A stretch of DNA of 64,000 nucleotides from Flavobacterium luteolum (GTDB lineage Bacteria > Bacteroidota > Bacteroidia > Flavobacteriales > Flavobacteriaceae): positions 3,038,001-3,102,000 of the forward strand of contig NZ_CP114286.1 of NCBI RefSeq assembly GCF_027111275.1, given 5' to 3'. The notes beneath the pieces were generated by a model. It made no database searches and was not told the DNA's origin. It was given only the letters and a program-made list of their open reading frames with translations. Numbering within the stretch: the first letter of the stretch is position 1; every line of letters begins with the position of its first letter. The position numbers and the translations under genes were made by a program. Of this stretch, positions 17,382-26,460 are shown in pieces.

Positions 17382-19304
17382 ATGCTTAATATACACAATC
17401 TTTCTGTTTCTTTTGGAGGAACCTATTTATTTGAAGAAGTTACTTTTCGTTTGGGTGCCGGCGACCGCGTAGGTCTTGTTGGTAAAAACGGAGCTGGTAA
17501 ATCTACAATGTTAAAAATGCTGGCGGGAGATTTTAAACCAGATTCTGGGGTTATTTCTCAGGAGAAAGATATTAGAATGGGATTTCTACGTCAGGATATT
17601 GATTTTGAACAAGGAAGAACCGTTTTAGAAGAAGCGTATGAGGCTTTTACAGAAATTAAAGTTGTAGAGAAAAAACTAGAAGAAATCAATCATCAATTGG
17701 TTACTAGAACCGATTATGAAAGTGAAGAATATGGACAAATCATTGAAGATTTATCTGATTACACGCATCGTTTTGAGCTTCTTGGAGGTTACAATTATGT
17801 AGGAGACACAGAGAAAATTCTTTTAGGTCTTGGTTTTAAAAGAGAAGTTTTCAATAATCAAACAGAAACATTTTCTGGTGGATGGAGAATGCGTATCGAA
17901 TTGGCTAAACTGTTATTGCAATCCAATGATGTATTGCTTCTGGATGAGCCTACTAACCACTTAGATATCGAAAGTATCATTTGGTTGGAGAATTTCCTTC
18001 GTAATTATCCTGGAGTTGTGGTAATTGTTTCGCACGATAAAATGTTCTTGGATAATGTAACGAATAGAACAATCGAAATCTCTTTAGGAAAAGCATACGA
18101 TTTCAATAAACCATATTCTCAATATTTAGAGTTGCGTCACGAAATTCGCGAAAAGCAATTGGCAACTCAAAAGAATCAGCAGAAAAAGATTGAAGAAACA
18201 GAAAAATTAATCGAGAAATTCCGTGCAAAAGCTTCAAAAGCTTCGATGGCGCAATCCTTGATTAAAAAATTAGATAAAGTTGAAAGAATCGAAGTTGATG
18301 AAGATGACAATTCGGTAATGAATATTTCATTTCCAGTTTCAAAAGAACCTGGAAAAGTAGTTATTGAAGCTGAACATGTAACAAAAGCTTACGGAGATAA
18401 AACGATTCTTAAAGATATTAGTTTATTGGTAGAAAGAGGAAGCAAAATTGCCTTTGTTGGTCAGAACGGACAAGGAAAATCGACTTTTATTAAAGCTTTA
18501 GTAAACGAATTTGAATACCAAGGAAATATCAAATTAGGACATAATGTACAATTAGGATATTTTGCTCAAAATCAAGTTGAATATTTAGACGGAGAAATCA
18601 CTTTACTGCAAACAATGGAAGATGCAGCGACTGATACAAACCGAATGAAAGTTCGCGATATGTTAGGTTCGTTCTTGTTTCGTGGAGATGATGTGGAGAA
18701 AAAAGTGAAAGTGCTTTCTGGAGGAGAACGTAACCGTTTGGCACTTTGTAAGTTGTTATTGCAGCCAATCAACGTGTTGCTTATGGATGAGCCAACGAAC
18801 CACTTAGATATTAAATCTAAAAACGTTTTAAAAGCCGCGCTTCAAAAATTCGGTGGAACTTTATTATTGGTTTCTCATGACAGGGATTTTCTTCAAGGAA
18901 TGTCGAATATTGTTTACGAATTTAAAGATCAAAAGATTAAAGAATATTTAGGAGATATCAACTTTTTCTTAGAACAGCGTAATCTAGAAAACATGCGCGA
19001 AGTTGAGAAAAAAGATGTGGTAAAAAATGCACCTGCTCCGAAAGAAAAAGAGACTAGTAAATTGTCTTACGAAGATCAGAAGAAAGGAAAAGCACTTCAG
19101 AACAAGCTAAGCAAGATCGAAAGTCAGATTCAGCAATTAGAAAAACAAATCCAGCACGACGATAAGATGTTAGAAACCAATTACGACAAACATATCGAAG
19201 ATGCATCATTTTTTACAGCTTACAACAAAAAGAAACAAGATTTAGAGCAATTGTTAATCGACTGGGAAGTTGTTTCAGAAGAAATTGAAGGAATGAATGC
19301 TTAA
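17382..19304 (+). CDS. ABC-F family ATPase
   Basis: A 640-residue soluble protein with two ATP-binding cassettes and no transmembrane segment. Walker A motifs are GKNGAGKST (about 35-42) and GQNGQGKST (about 360). Signatures are FSGGWRMR and LSGGERNR. Walker B motifs are followed by DEPTNHLD in both halves. The cassettes are separated by the ABC-F linker of charged helices, and a C-terminal coiled coil spans about 560-640, as in Uup/YheS types. ABC-F proteins act on the ribosome in translation rescue or factor exchange. No antibiotic-resistance subtype can be assigned. Confidence 0.92.
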   Translation: MLNIHNLSVSFGGTYLFEEVTFRLGAGDRVGLVGKNGAGKSTMLKMLAGDFKPDSGVISQEKDIRMGFLRQDIDFEQGRTVLEEAYEAFTEIKVVEKKLEEINHQLVTRTDYESEEYGQIIEDLSDYTHRFELLGGYNYVGDTEKILLGLGFKREVFNNQTETFSGGWRMRIELAKLLLQSNDVLLLDEPTNHLDIESIIWLENFLRNYPGVVVIVSHDKMFLDNVTNRTIEISLGKAYDFNKPYSQYLELRHEIREKQLATQKNQQKKIEETEKLIEKFRAKASKASMAQSLIKKLDKVERIEVDEDDNSVMNISFPVSKEPGKVVIEAEHVTKAYGDKTILKDISLLVERGSKIAFVGQNGQGKSTFIKALVNEFEYQGNIKLGHNVQLGYFAQNQVEYLDGEITLLQTMEDAATDTNRMKVRDMLGSFLFRGDDVEKKVKVLSGGERNRLALCKLLLQPINVLLMDEPTNHLDIKSKNVLKAALQKFGGTLLLVSHDRDFLQGMSNIVYEFKDQKIKEYLGDINFFLEQRNLENMREVEKKDVVKNAPAPKEKETSKLSYEDQKKGKALQNKLSKIESQIQQLEKQIQHDDKMLETNYDKHIEDASFFTAYNKKKQDLEQLLIDWEVVSEEIEGMNA

Positions 19305-19310
19305 TTTTTT

Positions 19311-19536
19311 TGTTTCAAGTTTCAAGTTTCAAGTTGTAATCTTAAGAGGTAAATTTAACCGCAAGGCACGTTAAGTTTTTTGTAGTTTGCATGCAATGTA
19401 AAAAGTTCGCAAAGCTTTATCGATAGATAGCTTTGCGAACTTTGCGTTTTATAAAAGCTTATAGAAATCTTAGCGTGCTTTGCGGTTAAATATTTATTCA
19501 GTTCAAAACTTGAAACTTGAAACCTGAAACCTGAAA
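19311..19536. repeat. Three-level nested inverted repeat between convergent genes
   Basis: The outer arms are iterated GTTTCAAGTTTCAAG (19311-19335) and its complement TTGAAACTTGAAACCTGAAAC (19507-19536). The middle arms contain TTTAACCGCAAGGCACG and CGTGCTTTGCGGTTAAA. The inner arms are AAAGTTCGCAAAGC and GCTTTGCGAACTTT around ATCGATAGAT. It fills nearly the whole 236-nt gap between two converging genes, so it probably terminates both. The layering looks like a mobile or expanding repeat. Confidence 0.8.
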
Positions 19537-19540
19537 CAAA

Positions 19541-20503
19541 CTACTTAATAATTCCAATCGATTTAGAATGTTCAATTGCTTTGCTGCTGTCTCTAAAATA
19601 GCAAACAGAAACATTCAGACTTTCTAAATTTCGCAAAATCTTTTGAACTTCTTTTTTAGGAGATTTGCCAGTTTGTCTAATATAAACCGCAACAACGGTA
19701 ACGGGAAATATTTTGCAAATTCTTTCGTAAAGTATTGGATCATGCTGTGAATCATCGCCCATTAAAACATATTTTAAAGTTGGGTAGAACTCTACAACAT
19801 GTTTAATTTTTTCGTATTTATGATCGTGATTTCCTCTTCCGCTCATGAAAAAATCAGTAATTCCTCTTTTGATATCTTTTAGTAGAAAAACCGCTTTTGG
19901 CAGTTTGTTGATTCGTGTGAATTTGGCAATAAATCGGTATAAATTCCATTCACTGCTAGAAATATAGAAAAATGCATTTACTTCTTCGGTATTATTTCTT
20001 CCAGCAGAACTTAATGCTTGGTAATGTGCTACAACATCATTAAAAACTTTACGATCGTTAACGTTTTTGAACAATAGGATATAAATTTTTCTAAAGATGT
20101 TATTGGTGTGCGAAATCAAAAAAGTATCATCAATATCTGATATAATTCCTAGTTTCCCTTTATGAGGTCGTATAAAACTGCCTTTGCAGGTTGTGGTTTC
20201 ATTTTGGTATTTTAAGCTTACTTCGTAAGGCATCCAGCCAAAATGGGTTTCTTTTTCTAGTGGAATACAAAAGTTAAAGTACCCGTCGTCTAGTGTTTTG
20301 GTATGAATTATTTCGTTGTTGTAATGAAGATATACGTCAAAATTTTTGATGGTTTTTATTCTGAACAATTTAAGGATCGAAGTGGCATTTTTTAATTTTC
20401 TATTCTCAAAATTGTATTTGTGTTCCCTTTTAAAAACATGCCCCATTACAATTAACTCTTGTTCATTTGCATAACCGCGATATAATTGTAGAATTGGTTT
20501 CAT
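19541..20503 (-). CDS. App1-type phosphatidate phosphatase domain protein (DUF2183)
   Basis: A 320-residue soluble protein. The catalytic HAD-like motif is DIDDT at 123-127 (D123 nucleophile, D125 acid/base). The conserved downstream signature GDDSQHDPILY lies near 246. About 110 N-terminal residues form a beta-rich domain that often precedes the App1 catalytic region. Yeast App1 removes phosphate from phosphatidic acid to give diacylglycerol. No signal peptide or membrane helix is visible. It is divergent from a lipid kinase gene only 61 nt away. Confidence 0.85.
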   Translation of the reverse strand: MKPILQLYRGYANEQELIVMGHVFKREHKYNFENRKLKNATSILKLFRIKTIKNFDVYLHYNNEIIHTKTLDDGYFNFCIPLEKETHFGWMPYEVSLKYQNETTTCKGSFIRPHKGKLGIISDIDDTFLISHTNNIFRKIYILLFKNVNDRKVFNDVVAHYQALSSAGRNNTEEVNAFFYISSSEWNLYRFIAKFTRINKLPKAVFLLKDIKRGITDFFMSGRGNHDHKYEKIKHVVEFYPTLKYVLMGDDSQHDPILYERICKIFPVTVVAVYIRQTGKSPKKEVQKILRNLESLNVSVCYFRDSSKAIEHSKSIGIIK

Positions 20504-20564
20504 TAATTACGTATATTTATGTAACTGTAAATTACTTAATTTAATTGGTTTTAAAAATAAAATT

Positions 20565-21434
20565 TTGAAAAAGAATATTCTGTTTGTGGTAAATCCTATT
20601 TCTGGAGACTTAGATAAATCTGATTTGATAGATGCTGTCGAAGAGTTTGCTGTAACCAATCATTTTGATTTAAAAGTGTATGAGACTACAGGGAAAAATG
20701 ATTTAAAAGCAATACAATCTTTATATAATGAATCTGAACCAGAACGAATTATTGTTGCGGGAGGAGACGGAACCATAAAAATGGTAGCAGAAGCTATGGA
20801 AGATCAAGATGTCATAATTGGGATTTTACCAGCAGGTTCTGCAAATGGACTTTCGGTAGATCTAAATCTTCCGACAGGAATAGAGGAGAACCTTAAAATA
20901 GCCTTTTTGCACCATTATATCGAAATGGATATGATTTGCATTAACGGTAAAAAAAGCATTCATTTGAGTGACCTCGGATTAAATGCCAATCTGGTTAAAA
21001 ATTACGAACAAAGTGATGTGCGTGGTTTTTGGGGATATGCATTGCAAGCTTTTACAACGCTTAAAGAATCTGAAGAACCTTTCGTTGCAACTATTTCAGC
21101 AAACAATAAAACGGTCGAACATGTCGCAAGAATGATTGTAATTGCCAATTCGCAGAAATACGGAACGGGTGTAATTATCAATCCGAATGGCGCTATGAAT
21201 GATGGGAAGTTTGAGCTGGTAATTTTAAAGAGTCTTGATCTGCTTTTAATTGGAAAAATAATTACGGGAAATATGCCAATTGATTCTGAGGATATCGTAA
21301 TTATCTCGACCGATAAAGCCGAAATTAAAACAGATTATCCCGTTAATTTTCAAATTGATGGGGAATATTGCGGTGCGCAGACTTCGTTAGAAATTCATAT
21401 TCTGCATAAACAGATGAAAATTGCGGTTCCGTGA
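20565..21434 (+). CDS. Diacylglycerol/lipid kinase family protein
   Basis: A 289-residue kinase of the DagK catalytic family (YegS/DgkB-like). NPISGDLDK at 10-18 is the nucleotide-binding loop and GGDGT is at 66-70. PAGSANGLSVDL follows, then a C-terminal beta-sandwich ending with FQIDGEYC. It starts with TTG at 20565, with no in-frame ATG at a sensible position. Family members phosphorylate diacylglycerol or related lipids to phosphatidic acid. It is head to head with an App1-type phosphatase that would run the reverse reaction. Confidence 0.85.
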   Translation: MKKNILFVVNPISGDLDKSDLIDAVEEFAVTNHFDLKVYETTGKNDLKAIQSLYNESEPERIIVAGGDGTIKMVAEAMEDQDVIIGILPAGSANGLSVDLNLPTGIEENLKIAFLHHYIEMDMICINGKKSIHLSDLGLNANLVKNYEQSDVRGFWGYALQAFTTLKESEEPFVATISANNKTVEHVARMIVIANSQKYGTGVIINPNGAMNDGKFELVILKSLDLLLIGKIITGNMPIDSEDIVIISTDKAEIKTDYPVNFQIDGEYCGAQTSLEIHILHKQMKIAVP

Positions 21435-21463
21435 TTTTATTGAAGAAATATTGATGTTGAATT

Positions 21464-21613
21464 ATGTCGCTCCGCTGGAGCTTTTATATTTTACAGCTAA
21501 TTTTTTTATAAATATTTCGCTCTTCCAGAGCTAAAAAAAGCTCCGTTAGGAGCGAAATATTTGTAGAAAGTGTATGAGTCACAAGTTCTAAAAGCTCCAG
21601 CGGAGCGACACAT
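21464..21613. repeat. 150-nt two-level inverted repeat
   Basis: The outer arms are ATGTCGCTCCGCTGGAGCTTT (21464-21484) and its complement ending at 21613, almost perfect over 23 nt. An inner arm AAATATTTCGCTCTTCCAGAG (from 21510) pairs with CTCCGTTAGGAGCGAAATATTT, ending at 21562. It lies between two convergent genes. The GC-rich arms stand out from the AT-rich surroundings. Confidence 0.85.
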
Positions 21614-21616
21614 TTT

Positions 21617-22762
21617 TTATTTAAACGGATTTCTCTCCTGCCATTCTGTTTTTGGTTCCAAATAATTGAAAAATCTCGAAATATTATGATTGATTAAAGC
21701 ATTGCTGTGCGTAATTAAACCATACATTTTTACAGGTTTTGCACCAACAGAACTTTTGATTTCAAGAGCGGTTCTGGCAAAAACAATTTCGTGGAAACCT
21801 TTTTTAATAGAATACGCAATCATATCGTAAAGCATGTTTAAATACAACATTTTTTCACGCTGCATACTTTCGTCATAGCCTAAAAAATAGGTATCCATTA
21901 CATCTCCATTTTTTATTAAAGTATTGAAACCGATTAGTTTTTCATCCAAGAAATAACCATACAGAAGAAAATTTTCTCCCATTATTTCTTTAAAAAAACT
22001 AAAGTGGTTGCGAGCTAGAAAAAAAGTGTTGAAAGGAGCATTTTTGGCCACATGAAAATAAAGATCGTAAATAACATCTTCATATTGTTTAATATCAGAA
22101 AGTGACATTTGCTGTTTTACAATTCCTTCCGATTTTTTTCGTGCGCGTTTGTACTGATCTCGATATTTTTTGGACAATGCATCAATATAATCTTGTTCTG
22201 ATTTCCAATTTTCATTGATTTTAAAAATCATATTGGGCTGAGTAGAAAACGTGTAATTGTTTTTGAATTCAGCTTGAAGCGGTTCGATTTCTTTTGCGGT
22301 AAAATCTTTTATGCTCGTAATGTGAACTTTTCTTCCGCTTTCTTTTAAATCTTTTTTTAGTTGATTAATCGCCTTATGAAGTGTTTTAATCGCTTTGGAT
22401 TCTTTGATTGTTTTATCAAAAATAAAAGCATTTTGTCCTGTAAGCATATTGTTTCCTACGAATAAAACATGCGAAGCAAAATTCTTTAAAGCAAAATTGC
22501 GCACCGAAGTTTTTAAACATTTATCGCGCTCGCCGAAAGATTCGAGTTTTTCTGCAAATAAGAACTGCGTTAACACAATTCCGATTAATTTTTTCTCTTC
22601 AAAAAGACCGATAAAATGGCAAGTCATATTTACTGGACAAGAGTTTTCCAGCACTTCGAGATATTCGCGTGTCAAAAAAATGTTATTTGCTGCAAGCGAG
22701 TTCCATTCTACAGGCAGTAATGATGCGCTTTTGTAAATCTGGAAAGAATATGTTGTATTCAA
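21617..22762 (-). CDS. FemAB/GNAT-like acyl-CoA N-acyltransferase
   Basis: A 381-residue soluble protein of the acyl-CoA N-acyltransferase superfamily. The C-terminal half has the FemAB-like flow ALSKKYRDQYKRARKKSEG, then NFLLYGYFLDEKLIGFNTL and a final strand-helix segment (IKKGFHEIVFARTALEIKS). The N-terminal half contains a second, diverged copy of the fold (HFIGLFEEKKLIGIVLTQF). The substrate is unknown; related proteins handle cell-wall or lipid precursors. Confidence 0.7.
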   Translation of the reverse strand: MNTTYSFQIYKSASLLPVEWNSLAANNIFLTREYLEVLENSCPVNMTCHFIGLFEEKKLIGIVLTQFLFAEKLESFGERDKCLKTSVRNFALKNFASHVLFVGNNMLTGQNAFIFDKTIKESKAIKTLHKAINQLKKDLKESGRKVHITSIKDFTAKEIEPLQAEFKNNYTFSTQPNMIFKINENWKSEQDYIDALSKKYRDQYKRARKKSEGIVKQQMSLSDIKQYEDVIYDLYFHVAKNAPFNTFFLARNHFSFFKEIMGENFLLYGYFLDEKLIGFNTLIKNGDVMDTYFLGYDESMQREKMLYLNMLYDMIAYSIKKGFHEIVFARTALEIKSSVGAKPVKMYGLITHSNALINHNISRFFNYLEPKTEWQERNPFK

Positions 22763-22832
22763 AAGAGTGAGCTAATTTCTTCAAAATTAGAGAATATTTA
22801 TAATAACTAAAGGGGTTTAAGTTATTATTAAG

Positions 22833-22870
22833 AAAACCCGTTTGAGATTATTCTTCAAACGGGTTTTTTA
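22833..22870 (-). terminator. Terminator downstream of the DUF1761 gene
   Basis: The stem AAACCCGTTTGA / TTCAAACGGGTTT is flanked by A-run and T-run on both sides, so it could act in either direction. The only gene ending here is the DUF1761 gene on the minus strand. Confidence 0.7.
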
Positions 22871-22879
22871 TAAATGATA

Positions 22880-23368
22880 TTAAGCAAATCCGCAAATGAT
22901 TCCGCCCATAAGAGTTAGAGTAAGAATCCAGTATCCGCTATGGATGAAAATATATTTCCAAGATTTTCTTTCAAACAAACCATTGATTCCAATTAACGGA
23001 AAAGCAAAAAATAGCCCCGACATAAAGCCGTGAAGCGCACCATGCTTAAAAGTTCTGTAAGCCATTCCGTAATCTGCCATAAAAGCGGCAAATGAAGGTT
23101 TTGCGCTATCCATTAAAGGAGGGCCGCCAACCATTCCGATTGCACCAGACTGATGAATAGTAAGAGACATTAAAGTCATTGTAATCATTAAAGAAAAAAT
23201 ATACGTAAGACCAAAGATTTTAAGCATATTCCCTTTTCTTAACTCTTCTTGAGTAAGATTATTTTCTTTCATCCAGATCGTTCCGAATACTTTTGGGCTG
23301 TACCAGATAAAACCAGTTACGAGTGTGACAATGGCTGCAATGAATAAAGCAACGAAGTTAATTTGCAT
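22880..23368 (-). CDS. DUF1761 membrane protein
   Basis: A 162-residue protein with four hydrophobic helices. It has the DUF1761 opening, in which GFIWYSPKVFGTIWMKENN follows the first helix, and a central amphipathic stretch. Family function is unknown. It is a single-gene transcript with its own terminator. The minus-strand sequence TACATTTG (23403-23396) is a plausible -7 element. Confidence 0.85.
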   Translation of the reverse strand: MQINFVALFIAAIVTLVTGFIWYSPKVFGTIWMKENNLTQEELRKGNMLKIFGLTYIFSLMITMTLMSLTIHQSGAIGMVGGPPLMDSAKPSFAAFMADYGMAYRTFKHGALHGFMSGLFFAFPLIGINGLFERKSWKYIFIHSGYWILTLTLMGGIICGFA

Positions 23369-23548
23369 AATGTGAGGTTTTTAGAATTAGTTGATCAAAT
23401 GTAATCAAAAAAAATGCAGATTTTTAAAAATATTTAAAAGCAGTATAAATCCTACAATTGAAATTTTTATCAACAGTTTGCCGATATTTAGTGTATTTTA
23501 CCTACGAATTGTATATTTTTACCCTTATAACAAATCCCCAAATCTGTT

Positions 23549-24391
23549 ATGAAAATTGTATTTACTCTTTCGTTATTATTTGCTTTTTCGCTAAACGTTT
23601 TGGCAGATGCTGTTTCGGATAAAGAAAAAGAAGCGCTTATAAAATTGTATCATGCAACAAATGGTTTGCAATGGAAAAACAAATGGGATTTGAGTCTTTC
23701 TGTTTCTACCTGGTACGGTGTAAAAGCTGAAAATGGAAAAGTTGTTGCATTAAATTTGGCAGACAATAATCTACAAGGAGAATTGCCCGAGGCTTTTTAC
23801 GATCTTATAAATTTGGAATCGCTCAATTTGGAAAAGAATAAAATTGAAGGAGGTTTGTCTTCTTCCATTTTTAATCTAAAAGAATTGGAAACGCTTAATA
23901 TTGCCGATAATAAATTGTCAGGAACAATTCCGTCTTCGATTTGCCAATTGACAAAATTGAAAGATTTGGAGCTTTTTATTAATAAGATTTCAGGAGAGCT
24001 TCCGTTAGAAATTGGAAAGCTGAATCAGTTGGAAATTTTAGCTGTTTGCCATAATGAGATAAACGGAAAACTGCCTGTTTCGATTTATAAAATCGCTGGA
24101 CTAAAAGTATTGTTGCTGAATAATAATAAGCTGTCGGGAAATTTGACAAATGAAATTATTAATTGGAGTGCGTTAGAGAATTTTAGTTTATTTGACAATG
24201 AATTTTCGGGCGCGATTCCGCAAGAAATTGAAAAGCTTGGCAGTTTAGAAGAATTAAATCTTTCGTACAATAAATTTACAGGCGAAGTTTCAAAAAAGAC
24301 AGCATTGTTAGATGCTTTAAATATGACCATGATGGACGAAAACGGAAATCCGTTTTTATTAGAAATAAACCAAGAAAATAAATTACAATAG
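23549..24391 (+). CDS. Secreted leucine-rich repeat protein
   Basis: A 280-residue protein with a Sec signal peptide (MKIVFTLSLLFAFSLNVLADA) and a short cap with WKNKWDLS. About eight LRRs of the plant-receptor type follow (LxxLxxLxLxxNxLSGxIP), for example LNIADNKLSGTIPSSI. It lacks a T9SS C-terminal sorting domain and a membrane anchor, so it is likely periplasmic or released. Such repeats mediate protein binding; the partner is unknown. A hairpin at 24471-24495 ends the transcript. Confidence 0.88.
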   Translation: MKIVFTLSLLFAFSLNVLADAVSDKEKEALIKLYHATNGLQWKNKWDLSLSVSTWYGVKAENGKVVALNLADNNLQGELPEAFYDLINLESLNLEKNKIEGGLSSSIFNLKELETLNIADNKLSGTIPSSICQLTKLKDLELFINKISGELPLEIGKLNQLEILAVCHNEINGKLPVSIYKIAGLKVLLLNNNKLSGNLTNEIINWSALENFSLFDNEFSGAIPQEIEKLGSLEELNLSYNKFTGEVSKKTALLDALNMTMMDENGNPFLLEINQENKLQ

Positions 24392-24470
24392 TTACCCAAA
24401 ATTAATCGATGCTTATGAATGAATTTTACACTCGTTAAACAAGTTGATTAAATATATTTAGTTAATTGCC

Positions 24471-24495
24471 AAAACCGTAACTATGTTACGGTTTT
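24471..24495 (+). terminator. Hairpin after the LRR gene
   Basis: AAAACCGTAAC (24471-24481) pairs perfectly with GTTACGGTTTT around a TAT loop. It has only a short T-run, so it is a moderate terminator. Confidence 0.6.
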
Positions 24496-24651
24496 ATGGT
24501 TTCTAGAGGTTTTGTCTTAAAAAAAAATAACATTTAATTTAGAATTGAATTCTTTATGTTTGTCTAAAATTTTATAACTTTAATAAAAGTATCCGGAGAA
24601 CCAAAAACCGATTAATCAGCGGTATTACTAATTACTTAATAAGAAGAAATC

Positions 24652-24957
24652 ATGACACTACAATATCAAGGTGAGCAGTACGGAAAACCAACAACTTTTA
24701 CAATTAGAATTATTGGAAATAACTTGTCAAAAAGCAGTTCAAACTACCAGATTGATCTTTTGGTAGGTGACAAGAAGCTGCCAACTTTTACAAGTGAAAT
24801 TCACCAGAGTCTTTCTAATTGCCTGAAAGAAATTTACTTGTTTAGAAAGTACAACGGAATCACATTCAATGAATCAACAGAGAAAATAGTTTCGCTTTAT
24901 GTTCCTTATGATGTAGTTTTGTTTAACTACAATAAATATGCTTTGTTTAGAGCATAA
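24652..24957 (+). CDS. Small conserved-looking hypothetical protein
   Basis: A 101-residue protein beginning MTLQYQGEQYGKPTTFTIRI. No signal peptide or membrane segment. The alternating hydrophobic pattern suggests a small beta-sheet fold followed by one helix (LSNCLKEIYLFRKYN). I do not recognise the family. It has good spacing to a strong terminator at 24981 and stands alone as a transcript, so it is likely real. Confidence 0.6.
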   Translation: MTLQYQGEQYGKPTTFTIRIIGNNLSKSSSNYQIDLLVGDKKLPTFTSEIHQSLSNCLKEIYLFRKYNGITFNESTEKIVSLYVPYDVVLFNYNKYALFRA

Positions 24958-24980
24958 ATTTTTCTCAAAAGAGGATAAAA

Positions 24981-25010
24981 AAGACCATTTGAAAAAATGG
25001 TCTTTTTTTT
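24981..25010 (+). terminator. Rho-independent terminator
   Basis: AAGACCATTT pairs with AAATGGTCTT around GAAA, followed by at least eight T. It terminates the gene at 24652-24957. Confidence 0.9.
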
Positions 25011-25032
25011 TATTTCAAAAAGTAAGAAGCTC

Positions 25033-26232
25033 TTATCGAATTATCTTTAAATACGCACTATAAGCGTCATCTTTAATAGAAGTGCGCATGTAGTATACGT
25101 TTTCGTCTTTTTCTTTTAAATCAAACTGAATTAAGCCTGCATCGCAATAATAGTAAAGCAAGTTGTCGTCGGCAGGAAATTCAATATTAGAAATAGGCAG
25201 TGTAGTTAGTTTTTCTTCAAAAGCAATTTCTCCATTTGATAAGTCCAGTTCAAAAAGTTTCTTTTTGCGCGTGTATCCCCAAAGATTATCGACTTCTTTT
25301 ACAATGTATTCTACATTATCGCCTTTAAAATCTGTTTTCCAAAGCTGTGTTCCTGTTTTAGAATCTACAGCGTAAATAGAGGAGACTTCAGGACCTTGTG
25401 CTGCAAAATATAATTTTTTGTCGTGGCATACTATGCGTTCTTTAACATTGTTCTGGTTTTCGTCTATTTTAAATTGCCATAAAACATCTAAGCTGTTTGG
25501 TTTTAAAGCATAAAGCCAATTTTTGTCGCCCGCTATAAAAATGCTTTCACCATCTGTAACTGGTTTTCCAGTCATGATTTCGTCAAAGCTTTTTTGGTAA
25601 AGCAGTTTTCCTGTATTAGCTTCAAAACAATACACATTGTTTGCGCTTTGGGTAAAGATCTTATTGTCGAAATAAAGTGGCTCAATATCGTTGTTTGGAG
25701 TGTCTAGTTTGTAGTTCCAAGCCAAGCTTCCATCTTTTAGATCCAAAGCATATAAATTACTGCTCTGATTCTGATTTTGGGCAGTGATAAAAAGTTTTCC
25801 GTTAGCTACAATTGGAGTCTGATCTTTTAAAACAATTTGGTCTGTAATGTTTCCTATTCTAGATTTCCAGAAAATAGTTCCCGTTCCGTTATCTACAGCG
25901 TAAATCTCTCCATTAATAAACGGAATATATACAACGCCATCGTGTATGGTTATTTTGTTGGCGCACATCTCTGTGTGGGCGTCTGAAGCTTTTACGGTCC
26001 AAACAATGCTTTCTACTTCTAAATCCCATGAAAAAATAGAACCGTCGTAATCGTAAATTAAAATTGAGGAATCGTCTAGAGAAATCTTTTTAAGCGGTTT
26101 TAGAGACTTGTTAGTAACAGCTTCTTCTGCAGGTAATTTGCTGTTTGTGTAATTGGTTTTGCTGGCGGGCGCTTGTCCAGACATATTTGCAAAGGCGAAT
26201 ACAAATAAAAGGGCTATTAATTTGTGTTTCAT
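25033..26232 (-). CDS. Exported PQQ-type beta-propeller protein
   Basis: A 399-residue protein with a signal peptide (MKHKLIALLFVFAFANMSGQA). About seven WD-like PQQ repeats follow, of the type GKLFITAQNQ, LYALDLKDGSLAWNYKL, VYCFEANTGKLLYQKSF and IYAVDSKTGTQLWKTDF. No quinone-enzyme active-site residues or haem motif are present, so it is more like a BamB-type scaffold or binding propeller than a dehydrogenase. It is probably periplasmic. The C-terminus lacks a T9SS signal. Confidence 0.85.
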   Translation of the reverse strand: MKHKLIALLFVFAFANMSGQAPASKTNYTNSKLPAEEAVTNKSLKPLKKISLDDSSILIYDYDGSIFSWDLEVESIVWTVKASDAHTEMCANKITIHDGVVYIPFINGEIYAVDNGTGTIFWKSRIGNITDQIVLKDQTPIVANGKLFITAQNQNQSSNLYALDLKDGSLAWNYKLDTPNNDIEPLYFDNKIFTQSANNVYCFEANTGKLLYQKSFDEIMTGKPVTDGESIFIAGDKNWLYALKPNSLDVLWQFKIDENQNNVKERIVCHDKKLYFAAQGPEVSSIYAVDSKTGTQLWKTDFKGDNVEYIVKEVDNLWGYTRKKKLFELDLSNGEIAFEEKLTTLPISNIEFPADDNLLYYYCDAGLIQFDLKEKDENVYYMRTSIKDDAYSAYLKIIR

Positions 26233-26295
26233 TTTAAGATTTGGGTTGATTTTTTGATTGTCTTTTTTAAAACATTTAACGGAGTAAATATAAAC

Positions 26296-26325
26296 AAAAA
26301 AAGCTCCAGATTTCTCTGAAGCTTT
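26296..26325 (-). terminator. Terminator of tRNA-Glu
   Basis: On the minus strand AGCTTCAGA pairs with TCTGGAGCT around GAAA and is followed by seven T. The same hairpin is copied near 29727 and 51987. Confidence 0.85.
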
Positions 26326-26338
26326 TGTCTTAAGTAAG

Positions 26339-26410
26339 TAGTCCGTGGGGGAATCGAACCCCCCTTACCAGGATGAAAACCTGGCGTCCTAACCGATAGA
26401 CGAACGGACC
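26339..26410 (-). tRNA. tRNA-Glu (UUC)
   Basis: A 72-nt cloverleaf on the minus strand. The acceptor is GGTCCGT/ACGGACT, with a G-T first pair. The D arm is GTCTATCGGTTAGGAC. The anticodon stem CCAGG/CCTGG encloses TTTTCAT, giving anticodon TTC. The T arm is GGGGG-TTCGATT-CCCCC. The 3' CCA is not encoded. A good promoter lies just upstream and a terminator downstream. Confidence 0.97.
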
Positions 26411-26429
26411 TGCTTTGCTATTGCGGGTG

Positions 26430-26460
26430 CAAAAATGCAACTATTTTTGAGATGTACAAA
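26430..26460 (-). promoter_or_regulatory. Promoter of tRNA-Glu
   Basis: On the minus strand TTTG (26460-26457), exactly 19 nt, then CATTTTTG (26437-26430). This is the Bacteroidota consensus with one -7 mismatch. The sequence after the box (CACCCGCAA) resembles that of the tRNA-fMet promoter. Confidence 0.7.
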
